A stretch of 64,000 nucleotides of DNA, from NCBI RefSeq assembly GCF_031202265.1, contig NZ_CP100604.1, positions 7,918,501 through 7,982,500 on the forward strand, given 5' to 3'. Each line of letters opens with the position of its first letter. Positions within the stretch are counted from its first letter, which is position 1. Source of the stretch: Bradyrhizobium sp. Ash2021. Lineage in GTDB: Bacteria; Pseudomonadota; Alphaproteobacteria; Rhizobiales; Xanthobacteraceae. Shown here piece by piece: positions 35,634 to 44,960 of this stretch. The notes below the pieces were generated by a model. The model was not told the origin of the DNA. It saw nothing but the letters and a program-made list of their open reading frames with translations, and made no database searches. A program made the position numbers and the translations under genes.

Positions 35634-37181
35634 TTACATCAGCACTTCGATCAAACGCGGTCCCGGCTCGGCGATGGCTTCCGCCAACGCCTTGTTAAGA
35701 TCGTCGGCATTGTCGACTGCGCGGCCCGGCACGCCCATGCCCTTGGCGAGCGAGACGAAGTCGATGGTCGGCCGGTCGATCTTCAGCATGTCGAGCGCGC
35801 GCTGGCCCGGCTCGCCGGCGCCGACGCCGTCGAACTCGCCGCGCAGAATCTGGTAGATGCGATTAGCGAATACAATCGTGACCACGTTGAGGCCTTCGCG
35901 GGCCTGCGTCCACAGCGATTGCAGCGTGTACATCGCGCTGCCGTCGCCGACCATGCAGATCACCTTGCGGTCCGGGCAGGCCACCGCAGCGCCGGTCGCC
36001 ACCGGCGTCGAGAAACCGATCGAGCCGCCCATGTTCTGCAGCCAGTCGTGCGGGGCGGCGGCCGCCGTCGGCGGAAAGAAGCCGCGCCCGGTGGTGATGG
36101 ATTCGTCGACCACGATGGCGTTTTCCGGGATCGCCATGGCGAGCGCCTGCGCGATCGAGGCGTAGGTCAAAGCCCCGGTCGGCCTGGCGATCTCGACCAT
36201 TTTTTGCGGCTGCCGGTTCTCCGGCTTGGCGCCGAGCGCGGAGGCCAGCGCTTCCAGCGCGGCGACCGAGTTTTCGGCGCCCGTGGTCATGCGATGCACC
36301 TCGCAGCCCTGCGGCTTGAGCATGCTCGGCTTGTTCGGATAGGCGAAGAACGCCACCGGGTCGTTGGCCTCGACCAGCACGATGTTCTTGAAATCCTTCA
36401 GGATCGGCAAAGCCAGCTCGATCACATAGGGAATCCGGTCGATCGCGAACCGGCCCCTGCCGCGCGCCATCCTGGGATTATAGGTCTGGCCCATCACCTT
36501 GCAGCCGGTCTTGCCCGCGATCTGCGCCGCCAGCGCCAGGCCCTTTTCGGTCAGCGCGCTGCCGGTCATCAGCAGCAGCGTCTCTGCCCCGCCATTGCGC
36601 AACACCTTGGCCGCATGGTCCACCGCCTGCGCGGAGTAATTGGCACGCTGGCCTTCTGCCGGCGCCTCGGCAATGCCGTCGGCCTCGTTCCAGGCGGTGT
36701 CGGCGGGAAGAATGAGGGTCGCGATCTGCGGCGGCGCGCTTTTGGCGGCAGCAATCGCGGCCGCGCCGTCGGCGGCAACGGATTTGGCATCCGGCGAAGT
36801 CCGCACCCAGGCCGACATCGGCCGCGCCAGCCCCTCGATGTCGGAGGTCAGCGGCGCGTTGTAGCCGATGTGGTAGGTGGCGTGCTGGCCGACGATGTTG
36901 ACGATGCCGGAATTCGCCTTCTTGGCGTTGTGCAGGTTGGCAAGGCCGTTGGCGAGGCCGGGTCCGAGATGCAGCAGCGTCGAGGCCGGCGTGCCCTTCA
37001 TGCGGAAGTAGCCGTCGGCGGCACCCGTCACCACGCCCTCGAACAGGCCGAGCACGCAGCGCATGCCCTCGACCCGGTCAAGGGCAGCGACGAAATGCAT
37101 CTCCGAGGTGCCTGGATTGGAGAAGCAGACGTCGACGCCGCCCGCGACCAATGTCCGCACCAGACTTTCCGCACCGTTCAT
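35634..37181 (-). CDS. ThDP-dependent acetolactate synthase-like / decarboxylase enzyme
   Basis: This 515-residue enzyme has the ThDP fold. The conserved Glu is in LGLFEGVVTGAADGYFRM and the ThDP-binding motif is MVGDGSAMYTLQSLWTQAR. It begins MNGAESLVRTLVAGGVDVCF, a pattern of the acetolactate synthase large-subunit / benzoylformate decarboxylase group. The middle domain is shorter than in true AHAS. It is distinct from the ThDP enzymes at 31438 and 54748. The substrate is not predictable here. Confidence 0.8.
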   Translation of the reverse strand: MNGAESLVRTLVAGGVDVCFSNPGTSEMHFVAALDRVEGMRCVLGLFEGVVTGAADGYFRMKGTPASTLLHLGPGLANGLANLHNAKKANSGIVNIVGQHATYHIGYNAPLTSDIEGLARPMSAWVRTSPDAKSVAADGAAAIAAAKSAPPQIATLILPADTAWNEADGIAEAPAEGQRANYSAQAVDHAAKVLRNGGAETLLLMTGSALTEKGLALAAQIAGKTGCKVMGQTYNPRMARGRGRFAIDRIPYVIELALPILKDFKNIVLVEANDPVAFFAYPNKPSMLKPQGCEVHRMTTGAENSVAALEALASALGAKPENRQPQKMVEIARPTGALTYASIAQALAMAIPENAIVVDESITTGRGFFPPTAAAAPHDWLQNMGGSIGFSTPVATGAAVACPDRKVICMVGDGSAMYTLQSLWTQAREGLNVVTIVFANRIYQILRGEFDGVGAGEPGQRALDMLKIDRPTIDFVSLAKGMGVPGRAVDNADDLNKALAEAIAEPGPRLIEVLM

Positions 37182-37402
37182 GTCTCGCTCCCGTCCGCGA
37201 TTTTTCTCGAAGGCCGATCAAGATCAATCATTGTTCACACGTTTCGTCAAAGGTTTAGCTGATCATTGCAGCCATCGCCTGCGGCGTGTTGCCTTTTTTA
37301 ACCGCACCGTTTGAAATAGGCGGCTTCACGGACTGGTTGCTTGCGAAATCGCGGCGATTATGGCCTGTCTTGCGCGTATTTGATTTTTTAGCGAGGAAGA
37401 AA

Positions 37403-38002
37403 ATGACCCGCTTCGTTGCTTTGCTGTTTGCCGCACTGATCATGCTGGCCGGCGCCGGCCACGTACAGGCGCAAAACTTCGGAGGTTCTGGCTTCTTCGG
37501 CACCGACTCGCGCGACATCATGGGCGGCGGTCCGAACTTCTTCGGCGGCGGCGGCGCGAGCCCGATCCCGCGCACCACCGTCAGCTTTGCGAGCAATTAT
37601 GCGCCCGGCACCATCGTCATCAACACCGCCGAACGCCGGCTCTATCTGGTGCTCGGAAAGGGCCAGGCGCTGCGCTACGGCATCGGCGTCGGCCGCGACG
37701 GTTTTCGCTGGAGCGGAACCCACCGCATCACGGCGAAAAAGGAATGGCCGAGCTGGACGCCGCCGTCGCAGATGCTGGCGCGGCGTCCCGATCTGCCGCG
37801 CCATATGGCCGGCGGCATCGACAACCCGCTCGGCGCCCGCGCGATCTATCTGGGCTCGACGCTGTATCGCATCCACGGCTCGAACGAACCCGAGACGATC
37901 GGACAGGCGGTATCATCGGGCTGCTTCCGCATGACCAATGACGACGTCACCGACCTCTATGGCCGCGTCTCCATCGGCACTACGGTGGTCGTGAAGAATT
38001 AG
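37403..38002 (+). CDS. L,D-transpeptidase (YkuD domain)
   Basis: I chose ATG 37403, with GAGGAAG upstream; the product is 199 residues with a signal peptide (MTRFVALLFAALIMLAGAG, cleavage near VQAQN). The YkuD domain has GTIVINTAERRLYLVLGKG and the catalytic region HGSNEPETIGQAVSSGCFRM, with the active Cys. It forms 3-3 peptidoglycan cross-links or attaches proteins to the wall. It is divergent from the ThDP enzyme gene. Confidence 0.93.
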   Translation: MTRFVALLFAALIMLAGAGHVQAQNFGGSGFFGTDSRDIMGGGPNFFGGGGASPIPRTTVSFASNYAPGTIVINTAERRLYLVLGKGQALRYGIGVGRDGFRWSGTHRITAKKEWPSWTPPSQMLARRPDLPRHMAGGIDNPLGARAIYLGSTLYRIHGSNEPETIGQAVSSGCFRMTNDDVTDLYGRVSIGTTVVVKN

Positions 38003-38100
38003 GGCCGCGTGCCGGTCAGGGAACCCGGCATCTTTCCGGCGGTTGGGCGCGCCCGAAACAATCCTTGCGCGATTCTGCCGATTGCTGCAGCGTCATTTCA

Positions 38101-38913
38101 ATGAGCGCCAATGGCCGGTCCCTATTTCCGCGAATGCTCGCAGCCGCCTTGGTTGCCGCCGTACTCGGCGGGGCTGTCGCGCCGCCCGCCGCCGGCGCCG
38201 AAATTCCCGCCATAGCGCAACGCCAGCGCGCCGAGAAGAAGAGCTTCACCGACAGTGAGATCGTCGACGGCTTTCTGAAGACCGCGTTCGGCGCCGAATA
38301 TCATCTCGCCGGCAAGGTCGACCGCATCCGCAAATACGACACGCCGGTGCGGGTGTTCGCCGACGGCACCCGCGCGGACCGCAAGGCCCAGCTTGCGAAA
38401 GTCGTGGCCGACATCGCAGCGCGGGTGCAGCATCTCGACATCGCCATGGCCAATAACGGCGACGATGCCAATGTGCTGGTGAAACTGGTGCGCGACCGCG
38501 ACCTCTATCGCACCATCACCACGTTCTACGGCAGCGAACGGGCGAAAGAGATCCGCTCGTCGCTGGATCCGCAGTGCCTGTCAGGCTTCCGCAAGAACGA
38601 ACGGTTCGAGATCGAACATTCCGACGTGATCCTCACCGTCGATAATGGCGACTTCGTCTTCCTCGATTGCGCCTATGAGGAATTGCTGCAGTCGCTGGGG
38701 CCGATCAACGATACCTCCAGCGTGCCCTGGACCATGTTCAACGACAATGTCTCGATGGGCTTTTTCGACGTCTACGACCAGTACATCCTCAATGTGCTCT
38801 ACGACCCCCGGATCAAGGCCGGCATGACGGTCGAGGAGGTCAAGGCAGTGCTGCCGGACGTGCTCGCGGACGTGCGCGCCTGGGTCAAGAAGGTCAATAA
38901 TCTGGCGGAGTGA
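38101..38913 (+). CDS. Secreted DUF2927-like protein
   Basis: This 270-residue product starts at ATG 38101 with a signal peptide (LAAALVAAVLGGAVAPPAAGA). The mature part matches the DUF2927 pattern: FLKTAFGAEYHL, VRDRDLYRTITTFYG, CLSGFRKNERFEIEHSDVILTVDNG, FLDCAYEELLQSLGPINDTSSVPWTMFND. It is a periplasmic protein of unknown function. A TTG 36 bases earlier is a less likely start. Confidence 0.8.
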   Translation: MSANGRSLFPRMLAAALVAAVLGGAVAPPAAGAEIPAIAQRQRAEKKSFTDSEIVDGFLKTAFGAEYHLAGKVDRIRKYDTPVRVFADGTRADRKAQLAKVVADIAARVQHLDIAMANNGDDANVLVKLVRDRDLYRTITTFYGSERAKEIRSSLDPQCLSGFRKNERFEIEHSDVILTVDNGDFVFLDCAYEELLQSLGPINDTSSVPWTMFNDNVSMGFFDVYDQYILNVLYDPRIKAGMTVEEVKAVLPDVLADVRAWVKKVNNLAE

Positions 38914-38960
38914 ACAGTCCTAGCGCGGGCTGATGCTGATGGCCGTATCTCCAATTCGTC

Positions 38961-39076
38961 ATGCGCGGGCTTGACCCGCGCATCCATCCAAAAAGATTTC
39001 TCGCTCAAGAATGATGGATTGCCGGGCATAGGCGAGCGGAAGCGACGCCGTCCTTCGGACTGCTATGCCCGGCAAT
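38961..39076. repeat. Palindromic intergenic repeats
   Basis: Two perfect hairpins occur. One is ATGCGCGGG / CCCGCGCAT (38961-38969 and 38975-38983). The other has 14-bp arms ATTGCCGGGCATAG (39018-39031) and its inverse (39063-39076). This is another REP-like dispersed element. Confidence 0.8.
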
Positions 39077-39085
39077 GACGGTGGA

Positions 39086-39316
39086 TCAAATCAATCCTGC
39101 GGCGGCTCGGCGTGCGGGCTCTCGGGCGACGGCGGCGGCATGCCGCTCTCCGCCTGACGGGCTGCCGCCAGCCGGTCCAAGGATGACGGCCAGCGCCTGC
39201 TCGACTTCCGGATCGTCGATCTTCAACAGCGCTTTCACGAAACGGAGTGACGGGTTCCGCACACGACAACGCAGAGTTTCGTTGTCCAAAAGTTGTGACT
39301 TACAAGGGTGATTCAT
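39086..39316 (-). CDS. Small hypothetical protein divergent from LysR gene
   Basis: The 76-residue product begins MNHPCKSQLLDNETLRCRV and continues LRFVKALLKIDDPEVEQALAVILGPA, a plausible helical start followed by a Gly/Ala/Arg-rich end. The start ATG is 39 bp from the divergent LysR start, so regulation by it is possible. The ribosome site is weak. It may be a real small gene; I cannot name it. Confidence 0.45.
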   Translation of the reverse strand: MNHPCKSQLLDNETLRCRVRNPSLRFVKALLKIDDPEVEQALAVILGPAGGSPSGGERHAAAVAREPARRAAAGLI

Positions 39317-39355
39317 GTCTAATGAGTTCTTGGAAATGTTATATAAGATTTTCAA

Positions 39356-40354
39356 ATGAACGACCTCCCGCGCACCCAAGCCCTGCGTTGCTTCATCACC
39401 GTGGCCCGCGAAGGCACCGTCTCGCGGGCAGCCTCGTCTCTCAACCTGACCCAGCCCGCCGTCAGCCTGCAGCTGAAGGGGCTCGAGGAGAGCACCGGCC
39501 TGCAGCTTTTCAACCGCACCCCGGGCGGTTTCACGCTGACCGAAGCCGGGGCCGCCCTGCTCCCGCTGGCACACAAGGCGGTATCGGCGACCTCGGATTT
39601 CCGCACGATGGCGGAATCGCTGAAGGAGTCCCAGCGCGGAACGCTTCGGGTCGGCACCATCCTCGATCCCGAGTTCACCCGGCTCGGGCCGTTCGTGCGA
39701 AGCTTGGCCAAATCGCAGCGGACCGAGGTCTTCCTGCGCTACGGCATGAGCGACGACGTGCTGACCCAGATCGGCAAGGGCGAACTCGACGTCGGCTATT
39801 ACGTCGATGCGACGCCCGCCGAGCAGCTTTCGCTGCCGGCCTTTTCCGAGCGCAAGATCGAAGGCGGCAAATTCCAGCTCATTCCGCTGCTGAGCTATGA
39901 CTACCGCGTCATCGCCCCCATCGAATGGAGCGACCAGGTGATGGGAAGGGATTGGGCGGACCTTGCCGGCCTGCCGTGGCTGGCCACGCCGCCCGCTTCG
40001 GCGCACCGGCGGCTGCTCGACGATATCTTCCGGCCGCTGGGCCCCTTGCCGAAGCGCGTCGCCTATACCGATCAGGAAGAAGCCATGATCGATTTCGTCG
40101 AATCCGGTGTCTGCCTCTGTCTCGCCCGCGACGTCGTGCTCGAACAACGCCTGCCGCGCAAGCAGAACTACGTGATCGCCGACAGGGTGACGCTGACCTG
40201 CGATCTCAGCCTGGCCTGCCTGACATCGCGACGGCATGAGCCGGCGATTTCACACGCCTTCTCGATCATGCAGGCGGTCTGGGACGCCAAGCCGGCCAAT
40301 GCGGCTTCCGCGCCGGTCGCCGCGGCGCGGTCGCGAAAAACCGCCGGACGGTAA
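39356..40354 (+). CDS. LysR-family transcriptional regulator
   Basis: This 332-residue regulator has an N-terminal winged helix (TVSRAASSLNLTQPAVSLQLKGLEESTGLQLFNRT, about 22-56) and a LysR substrate-binding domain (from about 90). No obvious target operon is adjacent except the small divergent gene 39086-39316. The effector is unknown. Confidence 0.93.
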   Translation: MNDLPRTQALRCFITVAREGTVSRAASSLNLTQPAVSLQLKGLEESTGLQLFNRTPGGFTLTEAGAALLPLAHKAVSATSDFRTMAESLKESQRGTLRVGTILDPEFTRLGPFVRSLAKSQRTEVFLRYGMSDDVLTQIGKGELDVGYYVDATPAEQLSLPAFSERKIEGGKFQLIPLLSYDYRVIAPIEWSDQVMGRDWADLAGLPWLATPPASAHRRLLDDIFRPLGPLPKRVAYTDQEEAMIDFVESGVCLCLARDVVLEQRLPRKQNYVIADRVTLTCDLSLACLTSRRHEPAISHAFSIMQAVWDAKPANAASAPVAAARSRKTAGR

Positions 40355-40378
40355 CGAATATCCGGCCGGACCGGTCGA

Positions 40379-41500
40379 TCACAATTTCGGATCAGGACCG
40401 CAGATCGATTTCAGCGATTTCCACTCCTCCGGTGTCAGCAGCGGCGGCCCTGAGGCTGGCCGGTCTTCCCGGCTCATCCGCGCCAGACGATCCTCGGTCA
40501 GGGGATGGCTGGAGATGATGGACAAGCCCTTGCCTTCCTTTCCGGTGACGCGAAACAGCAACTCCCCCATCGGTTTCGTCGGCCGGCCGAGCCTGTGCAT
40601 GATGTCGATGGCGAAATCATCGGCATTCTGTTCGGCTTCGCGCGAATGGGACGCCGTCACCAGCGTGCGGGACGCGAAGATCAGCGCGCCGGAACCGGTG
40701 ATATCGCCGAACAACAGTCCGATCAGAAACGACGTGCCGCCGTTGTGGATGAGGCCCCGCATGTTGTCGCGATGCTTGAGATGACCGAGTTCGTGGGCAA
40801 GGACGCCTGCGATCTCGTCGGCATTCTCCGCCTTCGCCAGCAATCCGTTGAACAGATAGACCTTGCCGCCGGGCAGCGCGAAGGCGTTGGGAACCGGCGT
40901 CGCCAGCACGCCGGATTGCACCGACGGATCGAGCCCGGCGGGTTCACGAAGCGCTGTGACCAGCTTGGCAAAGGCCTGCTGTCCGACCGCATCGTCGCAA
41001 ACCTTGCCGCCGAACAGCGCCTTGACCTGCCCATCCGCGACGTCGCCGAGCCGCCGTTCGAACACATCCGGCACCAGCGGCGTCAGGCGATCGGCGGCGA
41101 GCGGGACCCCGAACAGTACGACGGCAATGATCGAGGCGGTGGCCGCGAGAGACCAGCCGACAATGGCCGCAACGCCGCGGCCGGGAACATTCTCGTCCAT
41201 TCTGTTGCAGCGGGCGACTAGCTCGGCCGCGACCGTGGTGTCGCGAACCTCGAGCCGCGCCAGCGTGGGCGCCGTCACGCAGCTCAGGCGCAGCGTACCG
41301 GGCGGACTGTCGGCGCGGCGGATGTCGGCATAGGCCCACACGCCAAGCGTCCGTTCGCCCTCGCTGATTTCAAGCCGGTTGGCGAAGCGGAGCGTGACCG
41401 CGCGCCGCTGGCTCGACGTCCCGTCGAAAAAAATGGCCGAGCCGCCCAACGGCGGCGACGGAACGCTGGTTGCGCCACTCTCGGTGGGCATACTGGTCAT
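40379..41500 (-). CDS. M48-family zinc metallopeptidase
   Basis: This 373-residue protein has a membrane segment (about 110-135, AAIVGWSLAATASIIAVVLFGVPL). The HEXXH zinc site is His236-Glu237-His240 in VLAHELGHLKHRD, and the downstream Glu ligand region is SREAEQNADDFAID. Such Ste24/HtpX/LoiP-like enzymes degrade misfolded membrane or periplasmic proteins. An N-terminal soluble part of about 100 residues precedes the membrane segment. It starts 3 bp after the DUF898 gene, so they are one unit. Confidence 0.92.
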   Translation of the reverse strand: MTSMPTESGATSVPSPPLGGSAIFFDGTSSQRRAVTLRFANRLEISEGERTLGVWAYADIRRADSPPGTLRLSCVTAPTLARLEVRDTTVAAELVARCNRMDENVPGRGVAAIVGWSLAATASIIAVVLFGVPLAADRLTPLVPDVFERRLGDVADGQVKALFGGKVCDDAVGQQAFAKLVTALREPAGLDPSVQSGVLATPVPNAFALPGGKVYLFNGLLAKAENADEIAGVLAHELGHLKHRDNMRGLIHNGGTSFLIGLLFGDITGSGALIFASRTLVTASHSREAEQNADDFAIDIMHRLGRPTKPMGELLFRVTGKEGKGLSIISSHPLTEDRLARMSREDRPASGPPLLTPEEWKSLKSICGPDPKL

Positions 41501-41503
41501 GGG

Positions 41504-42658
41504 CTAGAAGCCGGCGACATCGAGCCCGTCGGCAAAACCTTCGCCGAGCGCATTCGCCAGTTCGCCTCGGGCGGAGACGTTCGCCGCCGCCCCAATGTCA
41601 AGGACGATCGTCGATCCCACAATTCTGACCCAGAGATCGCGCATCAGATAGACCCGCATCACCACGTTGATCGCCAGCACAACCATCAGATAGCCCAGAC
41701 CTGCCAGCACCAGCAACGGAATGCTCTTGAGGAACTCCTGCGATTTGAAGAACTGTTCGAACGGCGTTCCGCTCATGCTTGCGACCAGCGCCGAGCATAT
41801 CACCAGATAGGCGGCGAATACCGCCGCAAGGAAGGCGATCCAGCCGATCACCTTCCAGTACAGGCCGATCAGCGCGCTTTTTCGCAACGTCGATTCCAGC
41901 CGCACGCCGCCGAACCGGATGCCCGACAGCCACCAGCGCCATTCCACCGCCCTGAACGCGCCATAGACGAAGGGCGCCATCGGCCACACCAAATAGGCGA
42001 TCGGCGCCAGCAGCCACAGCCACCAGCCGCGCTTGAAGAACTCCCAGCCGCGCCCCTCAAAACTTCCCTGCAGGTCGCCATAGAATGAATGGCGCATCTT
42101 GTAGCGCTCGAGCGCGGCCTCGCGCCACGGCAGCGCCAGTCCGAGGGTCACCATCACCAACAGGCCCCATAGCGTCGCGCGCGCGGCGTACGCCCAGCCC
42201 GAACCGCTCATCCAGAACCGCACCCCGCGCCACACCGTTCGCGTCAGGCGATAGCGCCGCGCCCGGTAGATCGCGAACTGGCCGAACACATAGAAGAAGA
42301 CGAACAGCGGAAAGCTGGCGAACGCCTTGACGCGCTCGGCTTCGAGACCCGCGAGGAAGTAGGCGAGATACACCGGTACGAGGATCGCCATTGCGATCAG
42401 GAAGCCGATCAGCAACTCCTTGCCCCGGCCGGTATATTCCGCCGCGTCGCCGTCGATCTCCGTATGCGACCACCGATGACGGCGAATATCGGTCGCGAGC
42501 CAGAACCGGTAAAAGCCGAGGGTGACGAATTCCAGCCCGGCGCCGCGCTGCACCAGGCGAAAGAAATCCGCACGATCGCCGGCAAACGCCACCGGCATCG
42601 GCGGCGGACCGGGGGGCGGCGCCGGCGGTCCCGACGGGGTCCAACTCATCTGGTTCAC
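41504..42658 (-). CDS. DUF898 (YjgN-type) inner-membrane protein
   Basis: This 384-residue protein has a Pro-rich N-terminus, then the DUF898 pattern LEFVTLGFYRFWLATDIRRHRWSHTEIDGD and RARRYRLTRTVWRGVRFWMSGS. At least seven membrane helices are visible. Its job is unknown. It is directly upstream of the M48 peptidase (3 bp), an association that suggests shared envelope quality-control function. Confidence 0.88.
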   Translation of the reverse strand: MNQMSWTPSGPPAPPPGPPPMPVAFAGDRADFFRLVQRGAGLEFVTLGFYRFWLATDIRRHRWSHTEIDGDAAEYTGRGKELLIGFLIAMAILVPVYLAYFLAGLEAERVKAFASFPLFVFFYVFGQFAIYRARRYRLTRTVWRGVRFWMSGSGWAYAARATLWGLLVMVTLGLALPWREAALERYKMRHSFYGDLQGSFEGRGWEFFKRGWWLWLLAPIAYLVWPMAPFVYGAFRAVEWRWWLSGIRFGGVRLESTLRKSALIGLYWKVIGWIAFLAAVFAAYLVICSALVASMSGTPFEQFFKSQEFLKSIPLLVLAGLGYLMVVLAINVVMRVYLMRDLWVRIVGSTIVLDIGAAANVSARGELANALGEGFADGLDVAGF

Positions 42659-42911
42659 GGATCAACTCCAGGGCAGCGGCAATTCAGGATTAGACCACAG
42701 ATTTGTCGCGGGGAATGTGATCCGGTTCGAATTCACGGCGTTTTCGGGGGAATGCGGTGAAGAAAACGTGTCAAAGCAACAGACTAGGGTTGCGTACTCA
42801 TAAATCGAGCTTGATTGGTGTAGCTTGATCGATGTCCGCTACGCCCCCGATAGCGACCAAATTCTGCCGCGCAGCGAAATGACGCGATGGGCCATGAGCC
42901 GACATTTCAAC

Positions 42912-43448
42912 TTAAATTCTATCGGGGAAACGGATGATGAAGCCACCACGGTTCGGCATCCGCACCTTGGGCAGCGTCTCGGGGTTCATCGTGTCGGTCT
43001 CACCTATGAGTTTGTTTTTCGCCAGGATGAACGCGGTCAGAGCGTAGACCTCGTCGTCGGTGAGTGACTTCGGCTGCTGCCACGGCATCCCTCTCCGGAT
43101 GAAGTCGAAGAGCGTCGTGGAATAAGGCCAAAAGTTCGCGATAGTCTTCATCCCGGCCGATATGTCCGTGATCTTGCCGCCTCCGAACAGTGGTGAAAAA
43201 CCGAATTTGTTCTTGCCGTCCTTGTCGTGGCAGGCGACGCATTTTTCCGCGTATATCCGCTCGCCTTGCGCCGGGGTACCGCTTCCTGCCGGCAGGCCGG
43301 AGCCGTCAGGCATAACGCCGATATCCCAAGCCGCGACGTCGGCGGGGTCGATAGGCGTGCCAAGGTTGGGCCCGTCGGCGAACGCTACGCTGATGCTCAG
43401 AGCGAACACCAACGAAGCGCTGTAGACGAAAATTCTATGTATAGGCAT
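42912..43448 (-). CDS. SoxD-like c-type cytochrome
   Basis: I chose ATG 43448; the 178-residue product has a signal peptide (MPIHRIFVYSASLVFALSIS). It has a single heme c site in YAEKCVACHDKDG and the axial Met candidate in IRRGMPWQQPKSLTDDEVYAL. This resembles the heme domain of SoxD, but it is shorter than the two-heme form. Its start overlaps the SoxC gene end by 14 bp, showing translational coupling. It likely takes electrons from SoxC. Confidence 0.85.
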   Translation of the reverse strand: MPIHRIFVYSASLVFALSISVAFADGPNLGTPIDPADVAAWDIGVMPDGSGLPAGSGTPAQGERIYAEKCVACHDKDGKNKFGFSPLFGGGKITDISAGMKTIANFWPYSTTLFDFIRRGMPWQQPKSLTDDEVYALTAFILAKNKLIGETDTMNPETLPKVRMPNRGGFIIRFPDRI

Positions 43449-44748
43449 GGCTGATCTGCCCTTTGGCGTCGACCGCCCAACTAGTGACCGCGTTGAAGTG
43501 CTGGTTGGGAAACGCCCCGATCGGTGGGACATTCTTCAACTCGCCGCGCTGAGCTACGAACTCGGCGCGTGTGGGTTGGAAGTTCCCGGCTTCATCCCAG
43601 GCCCGGCTTTGAAGTATTGCGGGGCCACCGTTCCAATGCCAAGCCATGCGGAAACGGGTGAAAGCCTTCGCCAATACCGGCTCCTGCAGCGCCGCTTCGG
43701 CCCAACTCTGCCCGCCATCGGCCGAAACCATAACCCTGGCGATACGGCCGGTGCCGGAATATGCGACACCGGAAATCTGGTAAAGGCCGGGCTGCTTTAG
43801 GGTCATTCCGGGAGACGGCTGCGTGATGAACGATTTGACTTCTTGCAGGAAATAAAACTGGTATGCCTCGCCGTTCGGGAGAAGCTGCGTGTAGGTCTTG
43901 GTCTCCCAGAAGCCCATGGCTGGTTCCGCCACGAGCTTGATGCGCCGCAGATACTTGACGTTCATGTTGCCCTCGTAGCCGGGCAACAGCAGGCGCACCG
44001 GATATCCGTTACTCGGCGTGAGGCGCTCGCCATTTTGATAGAGGGCGATCATGGCGTCGTCCAAGGCCTTCGCCATGGGCACGCTGCGTGTCAGGTGAGG
44101 CGCGTCCGCGCCTTCGGCGATGAACCATTTCGCCTTTGGATCAATGCCGGTTTCTTCGAGCAGGGTGGAGAGCTTCACACCCGTCCATTCAGCACAAGAC
44201 GCGAGGCCGTGCAGTGCCTGAACGTTGCCCTGCAGCGGCTGGGGGGAAAACAGCGGTGCGCTGTTGCCGCCGCATTCCAGGAAGCTGATACGCGACACCA
44301 TCGGATAGCGCGCAAGTGCCTCAAGCGTGAACATCAAGGGGCGTTTGACGAGGCCGTGGATCACGAGGCGGTGTTTATCCGGATCGATGTCGGGCGGGCC
44401 GCCATAGGCGACCACGAAGTGCAGGCCATTCGGCGTGATCATTCCGTTTAGCATGTGATGCGGGGTACGCGCAGTTTGAACGAATGGCAGGCCGTCGGGG
44501 TTGTTCAGCGTCCGCGCGACGTTCTTCTCAAACCGAGACGGCAGCTCATACGATTTGATGCTTGAACCGGGCTCAAGGCTCCATGGATCATCCTTGAGTG
44601 GCTCGGCCGCGGCGCTTGTCAGCGAGGCCCCGACGCCCGTGCTGAGCGCGCCTGCTATAGCAACGCCCTGCCCGAGCAGTGCACGCCGGTCGATCAGACC
44701 GTTTCCAGCTACAGCATCCCCTGAAGGATGACGGATTCCTTTGGGCAT
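43435..44748 (-). CDS. soxC: SoxC-like sulfane dehydrogenase (molybdopterin)
   Basis: I chose ATG 44748, with GGAGG upstream, for a 437-residue product. It starts with a Tat signal (DRRALLGQGVAIAGALSTG). The sulfite-oxidase molybdopterin domain contains SFLECGGNSAPLF with the Mo-ligand Cys, PVRLLLPGYEGNMNVKYLRRI and a C-terminal dimerisation domain. The SIKSYELPSRFEKNVAR start is typical of SoxC. SoxCD oxidises sulfane sulfur in the Sox thiosulfate pathway. No soxAXYZB genes are in the window, so this may be an orphan pair. Confidence 0.88.
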   Translation of the reverse strand: MPKGIRHPSGDAVAGNGLIDRRALLGQGVAIAGALSTGVGASLTSAAAEPLKDDPWSLEPGSSIKSYELPSRFEKNVARTLNNPDGLPFVQTARTPHHMLNGMITPNGLHFVVAYGGPPDIDPDKHRLVIHGLVKRPLMFTLEALARYPMVSRISFLECGGNSAPLFSPQPLQGNVQALHGLASCAEWTGVKLSTLLEETGIDPKAKWFIAEGADAPHLTRSVPMAKALDDAMIALYQNGERLTPSNGYPVRLLLPGYEGNMNVKYLRRIKLVAEPAMGFWETKTYTQLLPNGEAYQFYFLQEVKSFITQPSPGMTLKQPGLYQISGVAYSGTGRIARVMVSADGGQSWAEAALQEPVLAKAFTRFRMAWHWNGGPAILQSRAWDEAGNFQPTRAEFVAQRGELKNVPPIGAFPNQHFNAVTSWAVDAKGQISHAYT

Positions 44749-44960
44749 GACCGCCTCCACAGCTGTCGGCGTCTTGAGAGTATAGAGCTGATTTTCTCTC
44801 GCCCGCAATGACCGGTTCGGGTCAAAAACCGTGCTGACGGCCCCGCCGCGCGACTTCCGGTCTACCCCGAACAACGGACATCACGCGTCAGAGCGGTCAC
44901 TTCCGAAAAGTGCCAACTGCGGACTCATACGCTGCGGCATGGAAAGCGGCGGCAGTCCCG

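Noticed and set aside
39317..40237. Upstream extension of the 39086 minus-strand frame
   Set aside because: It is antisense to the LysR gene and looks non-coding; only the last 76 codons seem plausible.
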